This document shows, in pieces, positions 35,102 to 44,875 of a DNA stretch of 64,000 nt. This stretch comes from Dokdonella sp. (GTDB lineage Bacteria > Pseudomonadota > Gammaproteobacteria > Xanthomonadales > Rhodanobacteraceae): assembly GCF_017744955.1 (NCBI RefSeq), contig NZ_JAGIAG010000001.1, positions 124,001-188,000 on the forward strand, in the 5' to 3' direction. The first letter of the stretch is position 1. Each line of letters opens with the position of its first letter. Below the pieces are notes generated by a model. That model made no database searches, was not told the DNA's origin, and saw nothing but the letters and a program-made list of their open reading frames with translations. The position numbers and the translations under genes are program-made.

Positions 35102-37195
35102 TCAACGCCGCTTGCCTTCGACGAGCTGCCGACGGAAGAAGTCGGCCGAGCGCCGATACACCTCGAGCCAGCTCGCGTGGCGCAGGAACATGTGTTCCTC
35201 GCCGGGCAGCACCAGCGTTTCGATCGGCACGCCGCGTTCGCGCAGGCGTGCGGCAAGGTCGGTGGTCTGCGCGAACTTGACCGCGCTGTCGTCGTCGCCG
35301 TGCACGAGCAGCACCGGCGAGCGCCAGCCGTCGAGCTTGGCGACGGGCGAGGATTGCCAGGCCAGTTCCAGTTCGCCGGGCTTCAATCCCCACAAGCCGC
35401 TGTTGTCGCCGCCCTTGGCGCTCTCGCGCCAGTCGTGCACGCCGTGGCGGTCGACGCCGGCGGCGAAGCGGTCGGAGTCGCGCGCCAGCGCCTGCGCGGT
35501 CAGGTAGCCGCCGTAGGAGCCGCCGTAGATGCCGATGCGCGCGGGATCGACGTCGGGCCGCGCGGCGAGGTAGGCGTGCGCGGCGAGCACGTCCTGGTAT
35601 TCGCTCATGCCGCGCGGCCCCTGCTTCGCCGCCAGGCGGAAGGCCTGGCCGTAGCCGGTGCCGGCGCGATAGTTCAGCGACAGCACGACGTAGCCTTGCG
35701 CGGCGAGCCATTGGTTGTTGGCGTAGTCGTGCGCGTAGTAGTCCACCGGCATCCAGCCCGGCAGCATCTGCCGGATCGGTCCGCCGTGCACGTAGACGAT
35801 CGCCGGTCGGCGCTTGTCGCCGTGCTTCGGCTCGAACAGCTGCGCATGCGACACGACGCCGTCGGCCGCGCGCAAGGTCAGCGTCTTCGGTTCGACCAGC
35901 GCGGCCTGCGGGAAGTCGTCCGGCAGCTTCGCCGGGAAGATCCGACGCACTTCGCCGCCGCGCGCGGGCAGCACGGCGATCGCGGTCGGCAGGCGCGCGT
36001 CGGAGTGGCGCAGCGCGATCCAGTCGCCGCCGGCGACGACGGCGGGATCGGTTTCGATGTCGTCCTCCGCACGCGTCAGCCGCCGCTGGCGCGACGCCTC
36101 CGCGGCGAACAGCTGCGGCCGCTCGATGTCGGCGCAGTTGCCGCTGAAGACCAGCGCGCCGTTGCCGGGCGTCGCCGCGCTCGCGGCCTCGCAGTCGCCG
36201 CGGCTGAGCGCGCGCGGCGCGCCGCCGTCGGGCGACAGCGCGTACCAGTGCAGCCAGCCGTTCTCCTCGGACGCGAACACCAGTCCGTCGCGCGTCCAGC
36301 GCAGCGGCTGGTCGACCGCGAACTGCGCGTAGCCGCCGGCGTCCGGGCCGGATTCGAACAGGCGCTCGGCTCGACCGCTGGCGGCGTCGGCGCGCCGGAT
36401 CTCGAAGCGGTTGGCCGCGATCAGGTCGAACTTGTCGTCGTTGCGCAGCCCGGCGCTGCGCAGGAACGCGATGCGCTTGCCGTCCGGCGACCAGACCGGC
36501 GCCGAGTCGCGGTTGAAGTCCGGCGCCATCCAGCGCACCTCACGCGTGCCGAGGTCGAGCACGCCGACGTAGGCGCGGTCGCCGCGATCGCTGACGAACA
36601 GCAGGCGCGTGCCGTCGGGCGAAAACGCGACGGCGGCGTTCGCGCCTTGCAGTTTCAGCAGGGTTTCCCGGCACCACGCCGGCGCCGGGTCGGTGAGCGC
36701 GTGGCAGCCGACGACGCCGGCGCGGTTGAACAGCAGCGCATCGCCCTGCGGCGCGAACAACGGCGCGCGCGCGCCGGGCAGGCTGGTCGGCTTGCCGCTG
36801 CCGTCGGTGGCGATCACCCACAACGCCCGCTCGGCGCCGTCGGCGTCGTTGGCCGGGTTCAGCGACTGTCCGCTCGCGCCGCTGCTCGGTGCGCCGCGCA
36901 CGTAGGCGAGCCAGCGGCCGCCGGCGCTGAGCTGCAGCGCGGTCAAGGTCTGGCCGTCGTCGCGGTCGTAGACGGTGAGCTTGCGCGGCGCGAACTCCGG
37001 CGCGCGCGCGGCCCACAGGTTGCGCACGCCGCGCTCGTTCGCGCTCCAGGCGATCAACGGCGCGCGCTCGGCGGCGACCGGCGCGTCCGGGTACGGCGCG
37101 CCGAGCGCGGCGTCGATGTCGAACGCCGGCGCGGCAGCGGCGGCGGACAACCAGACGGACGACGACCACAGGCAAGCCCGGACGATGTTCTTCAT
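35102..37195 (-). CDS. Secreted S9 (prolyl oligopeptidase-type) peptidase
   Basis: Periplasmic or secreted serine peptidase of 697 residues. A signal peptide (MKNIVRACLWSSSVWLSAAAAAPA) is followed by a beta-propeller of about 390 residues with repeated FSPDGTRLLFVSD-type blades (DPP-IV/TolB-like). An alpha/beta-hydrolase domain contains nucleophile Ser560 in GIYGGSYGGYL, Asp636 in HGDDDSAV and His668 in GEEHMFL. The whole triad is intact. Such enzymes cleave short peptides, often after proline or basic residues. The start at 37195 gives a clean signal peptide. It is divergent from the GT4 gene at 37362, with the 166-bp gap holding both promoters. Confidence 0.9.
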   Translation of the reverse strand: MKNIVRACLWSSSVWLSAAAAAPAFDIDAALGAPYPDAPVAAERAPLIAWSANERGVRNLWAARAPEFAPRKLTVYDRDDGQTLTALQLSAGGRWLAYVRGAPSSGASGQSLNPANDADGAERALWVIATDGSGKPTSLPGARAPLFAPQGDALLFNRAGVVGCHALTDPAPAWCRETLLKLQGANAAVAFSPDGTRLLFVSDRGDRAYVGVLDLGTREVRWMAPDFNRDSAPVWSPDGKRIAFLRSAGLRNDDKFDLIAANRFEIRRADAASGRAERLFESGPDAGGYAQFAVDQPLRWTRDGLVFASEENGWLHWYALSPDGGAPRALSRGDCEAASAATPGNGALVFSGNCADIERPQLFAAEASRQRRLTRAEDDIETDPAVVAGGDWIALRHSDARLPTAIAVLPARGGEVRRIFPAKLPDDFPQAALVEPKTLTLRAADGVVSHAQLFEPKHGDKRRPAIVYVHGGPIRQMLPGWMPVDYYAHDYANNQWLAAQGYVVLSLNYRAGTGYGQAFRLAAKQGPRGMSEYQDVLAAHAYLAARPDVDPARIGIYGGSYGGYLTAQALARDSDRFAAGVDRHGVHDWRESAKGGDNSGLWGLKPGELELAWQSSPVAKLDGWRSPVLLVHGDDDSAVKFAQTTDLAARLRERGVPIETLVLPGEEHMFLRHASWLEVYRRSADFFRRQLVEGKRR

Positions 37196-37361
37196 GTGCG
37201 CGGCCTCGGATGGCGAGCCCGCAGGGTAGCCGCAACGCCGGGCGCGAAATGCGGGCCTGGGTCGAAATTCCGCATCGAGGCGACGAAGCGCGGCCGCGAC
37301 GGCTTGTGTACGCTTCGTGGTTCAATCCCCGCTTTCCCGTTTCGCCAGGAATCCGCCGCGC

Positions 37362-38522
37362 ATGCGTGTGATCTTCAACGTCGACGCGATCACCGCACCG
37401 CTGACCGGCATCGGCCGCTACGCGCTGGAGCTGGCGCGCGGGCTGGCGCGGCATCGCGAGATCGAGGCGCTCAAGCTGTACTCGGCCTATCGCTGGGTCG
37501 ACGATCCGGAGCACGCGCTGCACGCGAACGCGACGATCGCCGCGGTGCGGCGCAACGTGCCGTTCAAGACCTTCGCGCTGGAGGCGTACACGCAGCTGCG
37601 CTCGGCGTTGTTCCGCCTGCACACGCGCCGCCTCGACGGCTGGCTGCTGCACACGCCGAACTACGTGCTGATGCCGTTCGACGGCCCCGCGCTGACGACG
37701 GTGCACGACCTGTCCTGGCTGAACCATCCCGAGACGCATCCGATCGAGCGCGTGCGCTTTCTCGACCGCCATCTGCCGCGCAGCCTGGAGAAGGCCTTCG
37801 CGGTGCTGACCGACTCGCAGTCCATCGCCGACGAGATCGAGACCAAGCTGTCGGTGCCGCGCGCGCGCCTGCGCGTGGTGCCGCTCGGCGTCGACGCGAC
37901 GTATCGGCCGCGCCCGCCGGACGAACTGCGCGCGACCTTGCGCAAGCACGCGCTGGACGATCGCGCCTACCTGCTCGTCGTCGCCACGCAGGAGCCGCGC
38001 AAGAACCTCGCTCGCCTCGCGCGCGCCTACTCGGCGCTGCCGGCGGCGCTGCGCGCGCGGCATCCGCTGGTGGTGGTCGGCGCGCGCGGCTGGCTGCAGG
38101 CGGAGCTCGAACGCGCGCTGGGACCGCTCGAAGCGCGCGGCGAGGCGCGCCGCCTCGGCTACGTCGCCGAGGAAGAGCTGCCGCTGCTCTACGCCGGCGC
38201 CTACGCGTTCGCGTTTCCGTCGCTGTACGAAGGCTTCGGCCTGCCGCTGCTCGAAGCGATGGCGAGCGGCGTGCCGGCGCTGACCTCCGATCGCTCCTCG
38301 ATGCCGGAAATCGCGCGCGACGCCGACGGCGAGATCGCGCTGACCGTCGACCCGCTCGACGAGGACGCCTTGCGCGACGGCCTGCAGCGCCTGCTCGAGG
38401 ACGCCGGCTGGCGCGCCGACGCCGCCAGGCGCGGTCCGCGGCATGCGCAGGCCTACACCTGGCAGCGCTGCGTCGAGGAAACGGTGGCGGTGTATCGCGA
38501 GGCGAGCGCGCACGCCCGTTGA
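37362..38522 (+). CDS. Glycosyltransferase family 4 (WsaF/mannosyltransferase-like)
   Basis: 386-residue GT-B enzyme. N-domain RVIFNVDAITAPLTGIGRYALE with glycine-rich acceptor loop, LTTVHDLSWLNHPE, then LRVVPLGVDATYRP at the hinge. C-domain LLVVATQEPRKNLARL, RLGYVAEEELPLLY, and donor motif FPSLYEGFGLPLLEAMASGVP (E-x7-E). It is typical of mannosyl- or rhamnosyltransferases in O-antigen and exopolysaccharide loci. It is separated from the main glycan cluster by the peptidase, but belongs to the same functional theme. TSDRSSMPEIA fits the family. Sugar unknown. Confidence 0.9.
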   Translation: MRVIFNVDAITAPLTGIGRYALELARGLARHREIEALKLYSAYRWVDDPEHALHANATIAAVRRNVPFKTFALEAYTQLRSALFRLHTRRLDGWLLHTPNYVLMPFDGPALTTVHDLSWLNHPETHPIERVRFLDRHLPRSLEKAFAVLTDSQSIADEIETKLSVPRARLRVVPLGVDATYRPRPPDELRATLRKHALDDRAYLLVVATQEPRKNLARLARAYSALPAALRARHPLVVVGARGWLQAELERALGPLEARGEARRLGYVAEEELPLLYAGAYAFAFPSLYEGFGLPLLEAMASGVPALTSDRSSMPEIARDADGEIALTVDPLDEDALRDGLQRLLEDAGWRADAARRGPRHAQAYTWQRCVEETVAVYREASAHAR

Positions 38523-38570
38523 ACCGGGACCGAGGCAGACGATAGGCTCGGCTCTCGTCAGGAGAACTCG

Positions 38571-39926
38571 ATGAAGGAACGGAACCTCGCGCTGCGCCTG
38601 GCCTGCCTGATCGCGACCGCGACCGGCGCGCCGATCGCGTCCGCGCAATTGCTGCAACCGCAACCGCCGCCGGATTCCGCGGCGCCCGTCTCGGCCGCGG
38701 CCGAGGGCATCTACGCCGGCACGCGGCCGAGCCTCCTGCAGGTGCGCACCCTGGTCGAGGCGGCCGGTCGCCAGTCGTCGATCGGTTCCGGCTTCCTGGT
38801 CGGCGCGGACGGATTGGCGATCACCAACTACCACGTCGTCTCCCAGTACGCGCTGGAGCCGAAGACCTACCGCCTCGAATTCGCGCGCCCCGACGGCACG
38901 CAGGGCGCGCTGACCCTGCTCGCGATCGACGTCGCCAACGACCTCGCCGTGGTGCGCGTCGAGGGCGCCGACCTGCCGCACCTGGAATTCGACCCGACCG
39001 CGCTGGCCGGCGAGATCCCGCGCGGCGAACGCGTCTACGCGATGGGCAATCCGCTCGACATCGGCTTCACCATCGTCGAAGGCACCTACAACGGCCTGGT
39101 CGAGCGCAGCTACAACGAGCGCGTGCATTTCACCGGCGCGATCAACCCGGGCATGAGCGGCGGTCCCGCCGTCACCGCGGCCGGCAAGGTCGCCGGCATC
39201 AACGTCGCCAAGCGCCTCGACGGCGAGCTGGTCAGCTTCCTGGTGCCGGCGAGCAAGGCCGCCGCGCTGCTCGAGCGCGCGCGCAGCGGCGCGCCGTTGA
39301 ATCCGGCGCAGACGCGCGAGGAGATCGACCACCAGCTGCTCGCCTGGCAGGAGGGCTTCTACCGCAAGCTCGACGAACAGGGTTTCCGCGCGACGAAGTT
39401 CGGCCCCTACCAGGCGCCGGAAAGCGCGGCGAGCTGGTTCAACTGCTGGGCGCGCACCAACGCCGAGCAGACACCCAAGCCACGCGCGCAGATGGACAGC
39501 TCCAGCTGCAGCTCGCAAAGCTCGCTGTTCGTCGCCGAGGACATCGAGAGCGGGCGCGCCGAGCTCACCCATGCCTACGTGCGCAGCAGCGATCTCAACG
39601 CGTTCCAGTTCGCCGCGTTCCTGTCGCAGTACTACGCGTCCGCCTCGATGAGTCGATCGTGGTCGCGCAAGCGTCTGACCCAGCCCGAATGCCGCGAGGA
39701 GTTCGTCGCGCCGGCCGACGCCGCCGCGGCGCCGGTGCTGCGCGCGGTCTGGTGCGCGCGTGCCTATCGCGACTTCGCCGGCCTCTACGATGTCTCGCTG
39801 ACCACCGTCACGCAGGACCGCGACCGCGAGGCGCTGGTCTCGCGCCTGGCGATGCAGGGCGTGAGCTACGACAACGCGCTGGCGCTCGGACAGCGCTTCC
39901 TCGGAGCGATCGCATGGACCCGATGA
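38571..39926 (+). CDS. Secreted trypsin-like serine protease (HtrA-related, no PDZ)
   Basis: 451-residue exported protein. A signal peptide (LALRLACLIATATGAPIASAQ) precedes an S1C-type protease domain at about 50-250 with the full triad: His88 in TNYHVV, Asp124 in ANDLAVV and Ser196 in NPGMSGGP. No PDZ domain follows; instead there is an uncharacterised C-terminal region of about 200 residues containing cysteines (NCWART, SSSCSS, PECREE, VWCARA) that may form disulfides. CAGGAGAA lies before the ATG. The next gene, an FHA membrane protein, starts inside its last codons, so the two form one unit. Role in envelope quality control or signalling is inferred. Confidence 0.82.
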   Translation: MKERNLALRLACLIATATGAPIASAQLLQPQPPPDSAAPVSAAAEGIYAGTRPSLLQVRTLVEAAGRQSSIGSGFLVGADGLAITNYHVVSQYALEPKTYRLEFARPDGTQGALTLLAIDVANDLAVVRVEGADLPHLEFDPTALAGEIPRGERVYAMGNPLDIGFTIVEGTYNGLVERSYNERVHFTGAINPGMSGGPAVTAAGKVAGINVAKRLDGELVSFLVPASKAAALLERARSGAPLNPAQTREEIDHQLLAWQEGFYRKLDEQGFRATKFGPYQAPESAASWFNCWARTNAEQTPKPRAQMDSSSCSSQSSLFVAEDIESGRAELTHAYVRSSDLNAFQFAAFLSQYYASASMSRSWSRKRLTQPECREEFVAPADAAAAPVLRAVWCARAYRDFAGLYDVSLTTVTQDRDREALVSRLAMQGVSYDNALALGQRFLGAIAWTR

Positions 39927-40915
39927 ACGACAAGACGAAGCCCGAGACGGTGTGGATCGAGGTGCTCGGCCGCCATCGCGAGGTCGCGCTGCGCCAGCGC
40001 ATCGACGCCGCGTCGATCACGCTCGGCCGCGCCTACGACAACGACGTCGTGCTCGACGACCCGCACGTCGCCGCGCACCACCTGCGCATCGCGCGCGGCG
40101 AGGACGGCCGCTGGATCGCCGAGGACCTCGGCAGCCGCAACGGGGTGTACGCCGAGGGCGAGACGAAGCGGCGCGAGCGCATCGCGCTCTCCGGCGCCGA
40201 GGCGCTGCGCATCGGCCACACCGTCGTGCGCCTGCGCTCGTCCGCCGAGGCGGTGCCCGAGGAACAACCGCTCGGCAGTCGCCGTTCGCCGTGGCCGTTC
40301 GCGCTCGGCGCGATCGCGATCGTGTTCGTGCTGGAACTGCTCGGCCTGTGGCTCAACGAAACCGCCGAGCCGAAGCTGATCCGCTACCTGACGCCGGTGC
40401 TGACCGTGGTCGCCATCGTCGCCGTGTGGACGACGCTGTGGAGCGTGCTGTCGCGCGTGTTCAGCGGGCATGCGCGCTTCGGCCTGCATCTGGCGATCCT
40501 CGGTGCCGGCCTGCTGGCGTATTCGTTGTACGACCAGATCGGCGAATTCGGCGCGTTCGCGCTGTCGTGGACCGCGCTGACCACCTACCAGTACGTGATC
40601 GGCTGGCTGATCCTCGCCGCGATGTGCTTCTTCCATCTGCGCGCGATCGGCCCGACGCGATTGCCGGCGAAGGCGATCGCTCTGGCCGCGCTGGCGGCGC
40701 TCGGCATCACGATGCAGAGCCTGAAGCTGTCGGAGTGGCGCTCGACCTACGGCCAGGCGGTCACCTTGCAGCGGCTCGAACCTCCGTCGCTGCGCCTGGT
40801 CGGCGCGGAGAATCCGCAGACCTTTTTCACGCGCGTCGCGGCGCTGAAGGCGACGCTCGATCAGGCGCGCAGCAAGGAACCGGAGGAAGGAGCGGAGTCG
40901 GAAGCCGAGGAATGA
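39914..40915 (+). CDS. FHA-domain membrane protein
   Basis: 333-residue protein. The N-terminal forkhead-associated domain (about 15-105) shows the phosphothreonine-binding core ITLGRAYDNDVVLDDPHVAAHHLRI (first half) and EDLGSRNGVYAEG, with Gly-Arg and Asn-Gly landmarks intact. Ser at the usual SxxH position is replaced by Ala in VAAHH. About five membrane spans follow (about 130-300). The C-terminus is acidic. The gene overlaps the protease stop by 13 bases. A cytoplasmic FHA sensor with a periplasmic protease partner suggests phospho-dependent envelope regulation, but no Ser/Thr kinase gene is adjacent. Confidence 0.85.
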   Translation: MDPMNDKTKPETVWIEVLGRHREVALRQRIDAASITLGRAYDNDVVLDDPHVAAHHLRIARGEDGRWIAEDLGSRNGVYAEGETKRRERIALSGAEALRIGHTVVRLRSSAEAVPEEQPLGSRRSPWPFALGAIAIVFVLELLGLWLNETAEPKLIRYLTPVLTVVAIVAVWTTLWSVLSRVFSGHARFGLHLAILGAGLLAYSLYDQIGEFGAFALSWTALTTYQYVIGWLILAAMCFFHLRAIGPTRLPAKAIALAALAALGITMQSLKLSEWRSTYGQAVTLQRLEPPSLRLVGAENPQTFFTRVAALKATLDQARSKEPEEGAESEAEE

Positions 40916-41018
40916 TCTTTCCTTCTCCGTACCTCGGCGAGAACACCCTTTCCCTCACGGGGGAAAGGGACGCGCAGGTCGGCCGGGCTGCTGTGCCTTC
41001 CGGTCGATAGAGCGGATT

Positions 41019-41098
41019 TCTCGCGGAGACGCAGAGAGCGCAGAGAAAAGAAATCGAGAGTGCTCTTCTCCGCGCTCTCTGCGTCTCTGCGAGAAAAA
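41019..41098. repeat. Intergenic palindromic repeat, copy 3
   Basis: About 80 bp with arms of the TCTCGCGGAGACGCAGAGAG type and its complement, between convergent FHA and C25 peptidase genes; ends 20 bases after the C25 stop. Same family as at 14551, 34984 and 48199. Confidence 0.88.
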
Positions 41099-41118
41099 CG
41101 CTTCTCGCGCGCCAGCAA

Positions 41119-43899
41119 CTACGGAGAAGCAGCCGTCGCCGTCTTCGACGGCGCGCCCGGCGTCTTCTGCTCGGCACGCGCGGCGGCCGTGCGCGCCGGA
41201 TCGGGGTCGTCGAAGTCGATCTGCATGATCGTGTCGGGATGCCATTCGGGGGCCCGGTACGCCGGGCGCCGCAGTTCGCGCCACCAGTCGGCCAGCGCGA
41301 CGCGCAGCGGCCTGGCCTGCTTGCCTGCTTTGACCGGCTCGAAGTCGACGCTGCCGACCATGTCGCGGCCGCTCGCCGGCGAGGCGGCGTAGACGCGCAC
41401 CTGCGCCAGCTTGCCGCGCGCGGCGGCCGGCACCGGCAGGCGGAAGCGCGATTCGTCGACGCGATAGTCGGCCGAGCTCAGCTTGGCGCCCTTCGCGTCG
41501 AGCCAGTCGACGCGCACGTTGCCGGCGAAGTCCGGCTGCTGCAGGTCGACGGCGACGCCCTCGTTCCAGCGCCCGCCGTCGCGCACGACGCGCGCGTTGT
41601 CGCGCGGACGCTCGAGCACTACGGCCGGATCGCCGAGCAGGTTGTACATCTCCACCAGCACGCGGTCCTTGGACTGCTTCTTGCCGCGCACGATCGCCTC
41701 GCCGATCGTCGCGCCCGGCGTCAGCAGCTCGCTGATGATGCTCTTGCTGAACGCGGGCGAGGGCGAGTTGCGCCACGAGGCCGCGAACACCGCGACCGCG
41801 CCCTTGCCCGGTTCGCGCAGGAACTTCTCGCCGATCGAGTCTTCGGTCGGGTTGTCGAACGGCGCCGAGTAGCAGGTCATCGACAACACCATCGGCAGGC
41901 GCTCGGCGTTGCTCAGCGCGCCGACGTCGTCGAGGGTGAACAGGTCGTGGTTCTTGCGCAGGTCCGGCGGGCCGGTGCGCCAGATGTAGCGCCCGCCGTG
42001 GCCGATGAAGTGCACCAGCAGGCGGCCGTCGTCGATGCCGTCGCGGATCGCGGTCTGGTGCGCCTGGTTGTCCGATTCCTTCGGGCTGGCGTAGACCTTG
42101 TCGGCGAGGAAGCCTTCCTTGCCGAGCGCGGAGGCGATCTCGTCGGAGGCCTTCTTGAACGAATCGATCTCGTCGGTGATGAACATCACGTCGCGGCGCC
42201 AGGCGCCGAGCTGCGGCTTGCTGACGTAGTCGATCGTCTTGTCGACGATCGCCTTCACTTCCTCCGGCTTGACCACCGGGAAGCGCCCGACCGCGATCAC
42301 CGGATGCCAGTCGTCGCCGTCGACCGCGGCGAACCAGTTGTCGCTGGCCGACTGTCCTTCCGGCGAAGGGAACTGCCAGGTCGGGATCAGGTTGCGCTCG
42401 GACAGCTTCTTCGGCAGCTCCTTGTAGTGCGCGCTGGCGATGGTGCCGAACGCGTTCGGATAGAGCAGTTCCTGGTCCACCCATTTGGCGTAGGCGCCGT
42501 CGCGGTACTGGTCGCTGCGGATGTCGAAGCTGGCGTCGCCGACCAGCAGCAGGAAGCGCGGACGCGGCGACGGCCAGGAGTGGTAGGCGACGTCGACGAG
42601 GTTGCGCACCGCCTGCGGGTGGGTGATGCCGTGGTTGAACTCGTCGTAGACCGCGTCGATGTCGAGGACCGCGACCTTGAGACCGCGCTTCTCGTGAAAC
42701 TCGGCCAGCGGCTTGATCGACTCGATCAGGCTCGGATGACTGACGATCAGGTAGTCGTAGGCCTGCTCCGGCTGGCGCCAGTGGTTGTCGGCGACCGCGC
42801 GCAATGCGACCGGCTTGGCCAGGCCGGCACCGAGCACCGGGAACAGCTCGGTTCCCACCGCTGCCGGCGCGAACGCGTAGCGGCCCGCGCCGAGCGCGCG
42901 GCCGGGTCGGCGCACGCCGTCGCTGCCGTACAGGACCGGAACGTTCTCGCCGCGCCAGGTGAGCTGCAGCGGCGCCTGTGCGTCGGCGCGCACACGCAGC
43001 GGCAACGTACCGGCGTCCAGGTCGCCGGCCAGCGGATAGTGCGTCTCCAGCCAGTTGAACATCACCACGTCGACCGCGTCCTGCTTGCCGTCCCACGGCA
43101 GCGGGCGCTTGGGCACGCGCAGGCCCAGCGTGTTCTCGCGCGCCTTCAGCCAGCCGCCCGGCACCTCCAGCGTGCGCCGGATCTCGTCGCGGCCGTTCCA
43201 GCGCAGCGTGGTCAGCGCCTTGCCGTTGACCAGCACGTCGACGGCGTGGTCCTCGAGCGCGTCGCCCTTGTACTTGTATGGCGGGTTCAACGCGGACAGG
43301 CCGCGGAAATTCAGCTCCAGCTTCACCGTCGCGGCGCGCGCGTCGAGATCGGGAAGATCCAGGCGCGTCTCGAACGGCTTCGCGTCGACCTGGGTCAGCT
43401 TGGCCCATTGCCAGACGTCGGATTCCTGCCCCGGCTTCTGCTGCGACTGATCGAGCCGGATCATCAGGTTTTCCTGCTCGAGGTGCAGCTGGCGCTCCAG
43501 CGCCGCGCGGCCGGTGCCGGCGGCCTCGACGTCGCGCAGGCGCGCGTGCGTGCCGGACGCGGCGCCGAGCAGGTAGACGTTGTTGACGCTGTAGGGGTCG
43601 TACCAGCTTTCCGGCCCGTGCAGCGGCTGGCCGATCCATTCGATGCGATCGCCGCTCGCGAACCGCTCGCCGGCTGTGACGATGCGGATCGGCACTTCCT
43701 TGCCGTTCTGCGTCAGCACGAGCTCTTCGGCCTTGCAGTCGGCCAGGCCAGGCTGCGCGGCGACGATCGCGGCGTGGTCCAGCGTATAGACGCCGGCGTG
43801 CTCGAGTTCGATGTGCAGGCGGCCGTTGCAGGCCAGCGCGGACAATGGGGCGGCGAACAGGGTCAGCGCGAACGCGCGGATCGGGAAGGCGGATGGCAT
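41119..43899 (-). CDS. Gingipain-like cysteine peptidase (C25 family)
   Basis: Secreted 926-residue protein with signal MPSAFPIRAFALTLFAAPLSALA. Residues about 25-330 are beta-rich and contain N-terminal domains typical of C25 precursors. The peptidase domain (about 370-730) has YDYLIVSHPSLIESIKPLAE, RFLLLVGDASFDIRS, the catalytic His in FIGHGGRYIWRT (about residue 632) and catalytic Cys in SMTCYSAPFDNP (about 675), and ends YNLLGDPAVVLERP. A last beta-rich domain follows. No type IX sorting tag is visible, as expected outside Bacteroidetes. So this would be exported through Sec plus another system, or stay periplasmic. Substrate unknown. Confidence 0.87.
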   Translation of the reverse strand: MPSAFPIRAFALTLFAAPLSALACNGRLHIELEHAGVYTLDHAAIVAAQPGLADCKAEELVLTQNGKEVPIRIVTAGERFASGDRIEWIGQPLHGPESWYDPYSVNNVYLLGAASGTHARLRDVEAAGTGRAALERQLHLEQENLMIRLDQSQQKPGQESDVWQWAKLTQVDAKPFETRLDLPDLDARAATVKLELNFRGLSALNPPYKYKGDALEDHAVDVLVNGKALTTLRWNGRDEIRRTLEVPGGWLKARENTLGLRVPKRPLPWDGKQDAVDVVMFNWLETHYPLAGDLDAGTLPLRVRADAQAPLQLTWRGENVPVLYGSDGVRRPGRALGAGRYAFAPAAVGTELFPVLGAGLAKPVALRAVADNHWRQPEQAYDYLIVSHPSLIESIKPLAEFHEKRGLKVAVLDIDAVYDEFNHGITHPQAVRNLVDVAYHSWPSPRPRFLLLVGDASFDIRSDQYRDGAYAKWVDQELLYPNAFGTIASAHYKELPKKLSERNLIPTWQFPSPEGQSASDNWFAAVDGDDWHPVIAVGRFPVVKPEEVKAIVDKTIDYVSKPQLGAWRRDVMFITDEIDSFKKASDEIASALGKEGFLADKVYASPKESDNQAHQTAIRDGIDDGRLLVHFIGHGGRYIWRTGPPDLRKNHDLFTLDDVGALSNAERLPMVLSMTCYSAPFDNPTEDSIGEKFLREPGKGAVAVFAASWRNSPSPAFSKSIISELLTPGATIGEAIVRGKKQSKDRVLVEMYNLLGDPAVVLERPRDNARVVRDGGRWNEGVAVDLQQPDFAGNVRVDWLDAKGAKLSSADYRVDESRFRLPVPAAARGKLAQVRVYAASPASGRDMVGSVDFEPVKAGKQARPLRVALADWWRELRRPAYRAPEWHPDTIMQIDFDDPDPARTAAARAEQKTPGAPSKTATAASP

Positions 43900-43961
43900 G
43901 TCGGGAAAGGCGCTCGCGGAGAACGTTCTGCGCGGCGGAAACGGCTGTGGAACCGCGCAGG

Positions 43962-44756
43962 CTACCGGTCTGACCGCGACGCCGCAACCGAAGTTTCCGG
44001 CGCCCGCGCGCCGTAGAAGCGCGCCAGCAGCGCCGCCACCGCCGGCGCTTCGCGCGCCAGCGTGGCCGGGTCGGAGAAGTGCAGCTCGCTGACCACGGCG
44101 AAGTATTCGTCGGCCGATTCCGCCGCGTAGGGATCGATCGCGGTCTCACGGCCGCGCTCGACCGCGCGCAGCAGCGCGTCGTAGGCCGACTGCATCGCCT
44201 CGACCCAGTCGCGCCGCGCGATCGACGGCGGCAGCCGCGGCGTGCCGTTCATCGCGCCGTCCAGCGCGTCGAGCTTGTGCGCGATCTCGTGCGCGACGAC
44301 GTTGAAGCCGTCGAACGGTCGTTCCAGATCGGTGGCGACGTCGGCCCAGGACAGGATCACCGGTCCGTGCTCCCAGGCCTCGCCGATCAACTCGTCGTCG
44401 CCCTCGGTGACCACGCCGCTGTGTTCGTCGTGGTGCTCGCGACGCACGCGGAACTCGCCCGGATAGACGATGACCTCGCGCCAGCCGGCTAGATGATCGA
44501 ACCCCAGATGCAGCACCGGCAGGCAGGCCAGCGCCGCGATCGCCAGGCACTCGGCGTCGTTCAATACGTGGCCACCGGCGGCGCTGAAGGTCTTGCGCGC
44601 GAGAAAACGCTCGCACAGCGCGCGCAAGGCGACGCGCTCGTCGGCGCCGAGCCGGTCGAACAGCGCCGAGCGCGCCAGGAGCGCGTTCCAGTCGGCGTCG
44701 CCGATGCGCGGCGCCGGCGCGAACGCCTCGCGCAGGCGGCGCAACCAGTTCGTCAT
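43962..44756 (-). CDS. mtfA: Zinc-dependent peptidase MtfA (M90)
   Basis: Cytoplasmic metallopeptidase of 264 residues related to E. coli MtfA, the Mlc-titration factor. It carries the zinc motif HEIAHKLD with His156, Glu157 and His160, and the further acidic region ESADEYFAVVSE. LSWADVATD and FVVHEFAH-type sequence (FNVVAHEIAH) fit the family. Typical length. In enterobacteria MtfA tunes glucose PTS expression by binding Mlc; that target may not exist here. Stands alone with short flanking gaps. Confidence 0.9.
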   Translation of the reverse strand: MTNWLRRLREAFAPAPRIGDADWNALLARSALFDRLGADERVALRALCERFLARKTFSAAGGHVLNDAECLAIAALACLPVLHLGFDHLAGWREVIVYPGEFRVRREHHDEHSGVVTEGDDELIGEAWEHGPVILSWADVATDLERPFDGFNVVAHEIAHKLDALDGAMNGTPRLPPSIARRDWVEAMQSAYDALLRAVERGRETAIDPYAAESADEYFAVVSELHFSDPATLAREAPAVAALLARFYGARAPETSVAASRSDR

Positions 44757-44875
44757 GCGGGTTCCGCGGGAAGGATCAGGAGCGGATTAGAGCGGCATCG
44801 CGCGGCGGTGCGCAACGCGCGGTCGCTCGATGGCATGAAAGGCGAGTGCGGGATCGCGGGGTCAGCGGTGCCGAT

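Noticed and set aside
36540..39572. 1010-residue minus-strand frame over the GT4 and protease genes
   Set aside because: No motif; GT4 and S1 protease on the plus strand have full catalytic residues.
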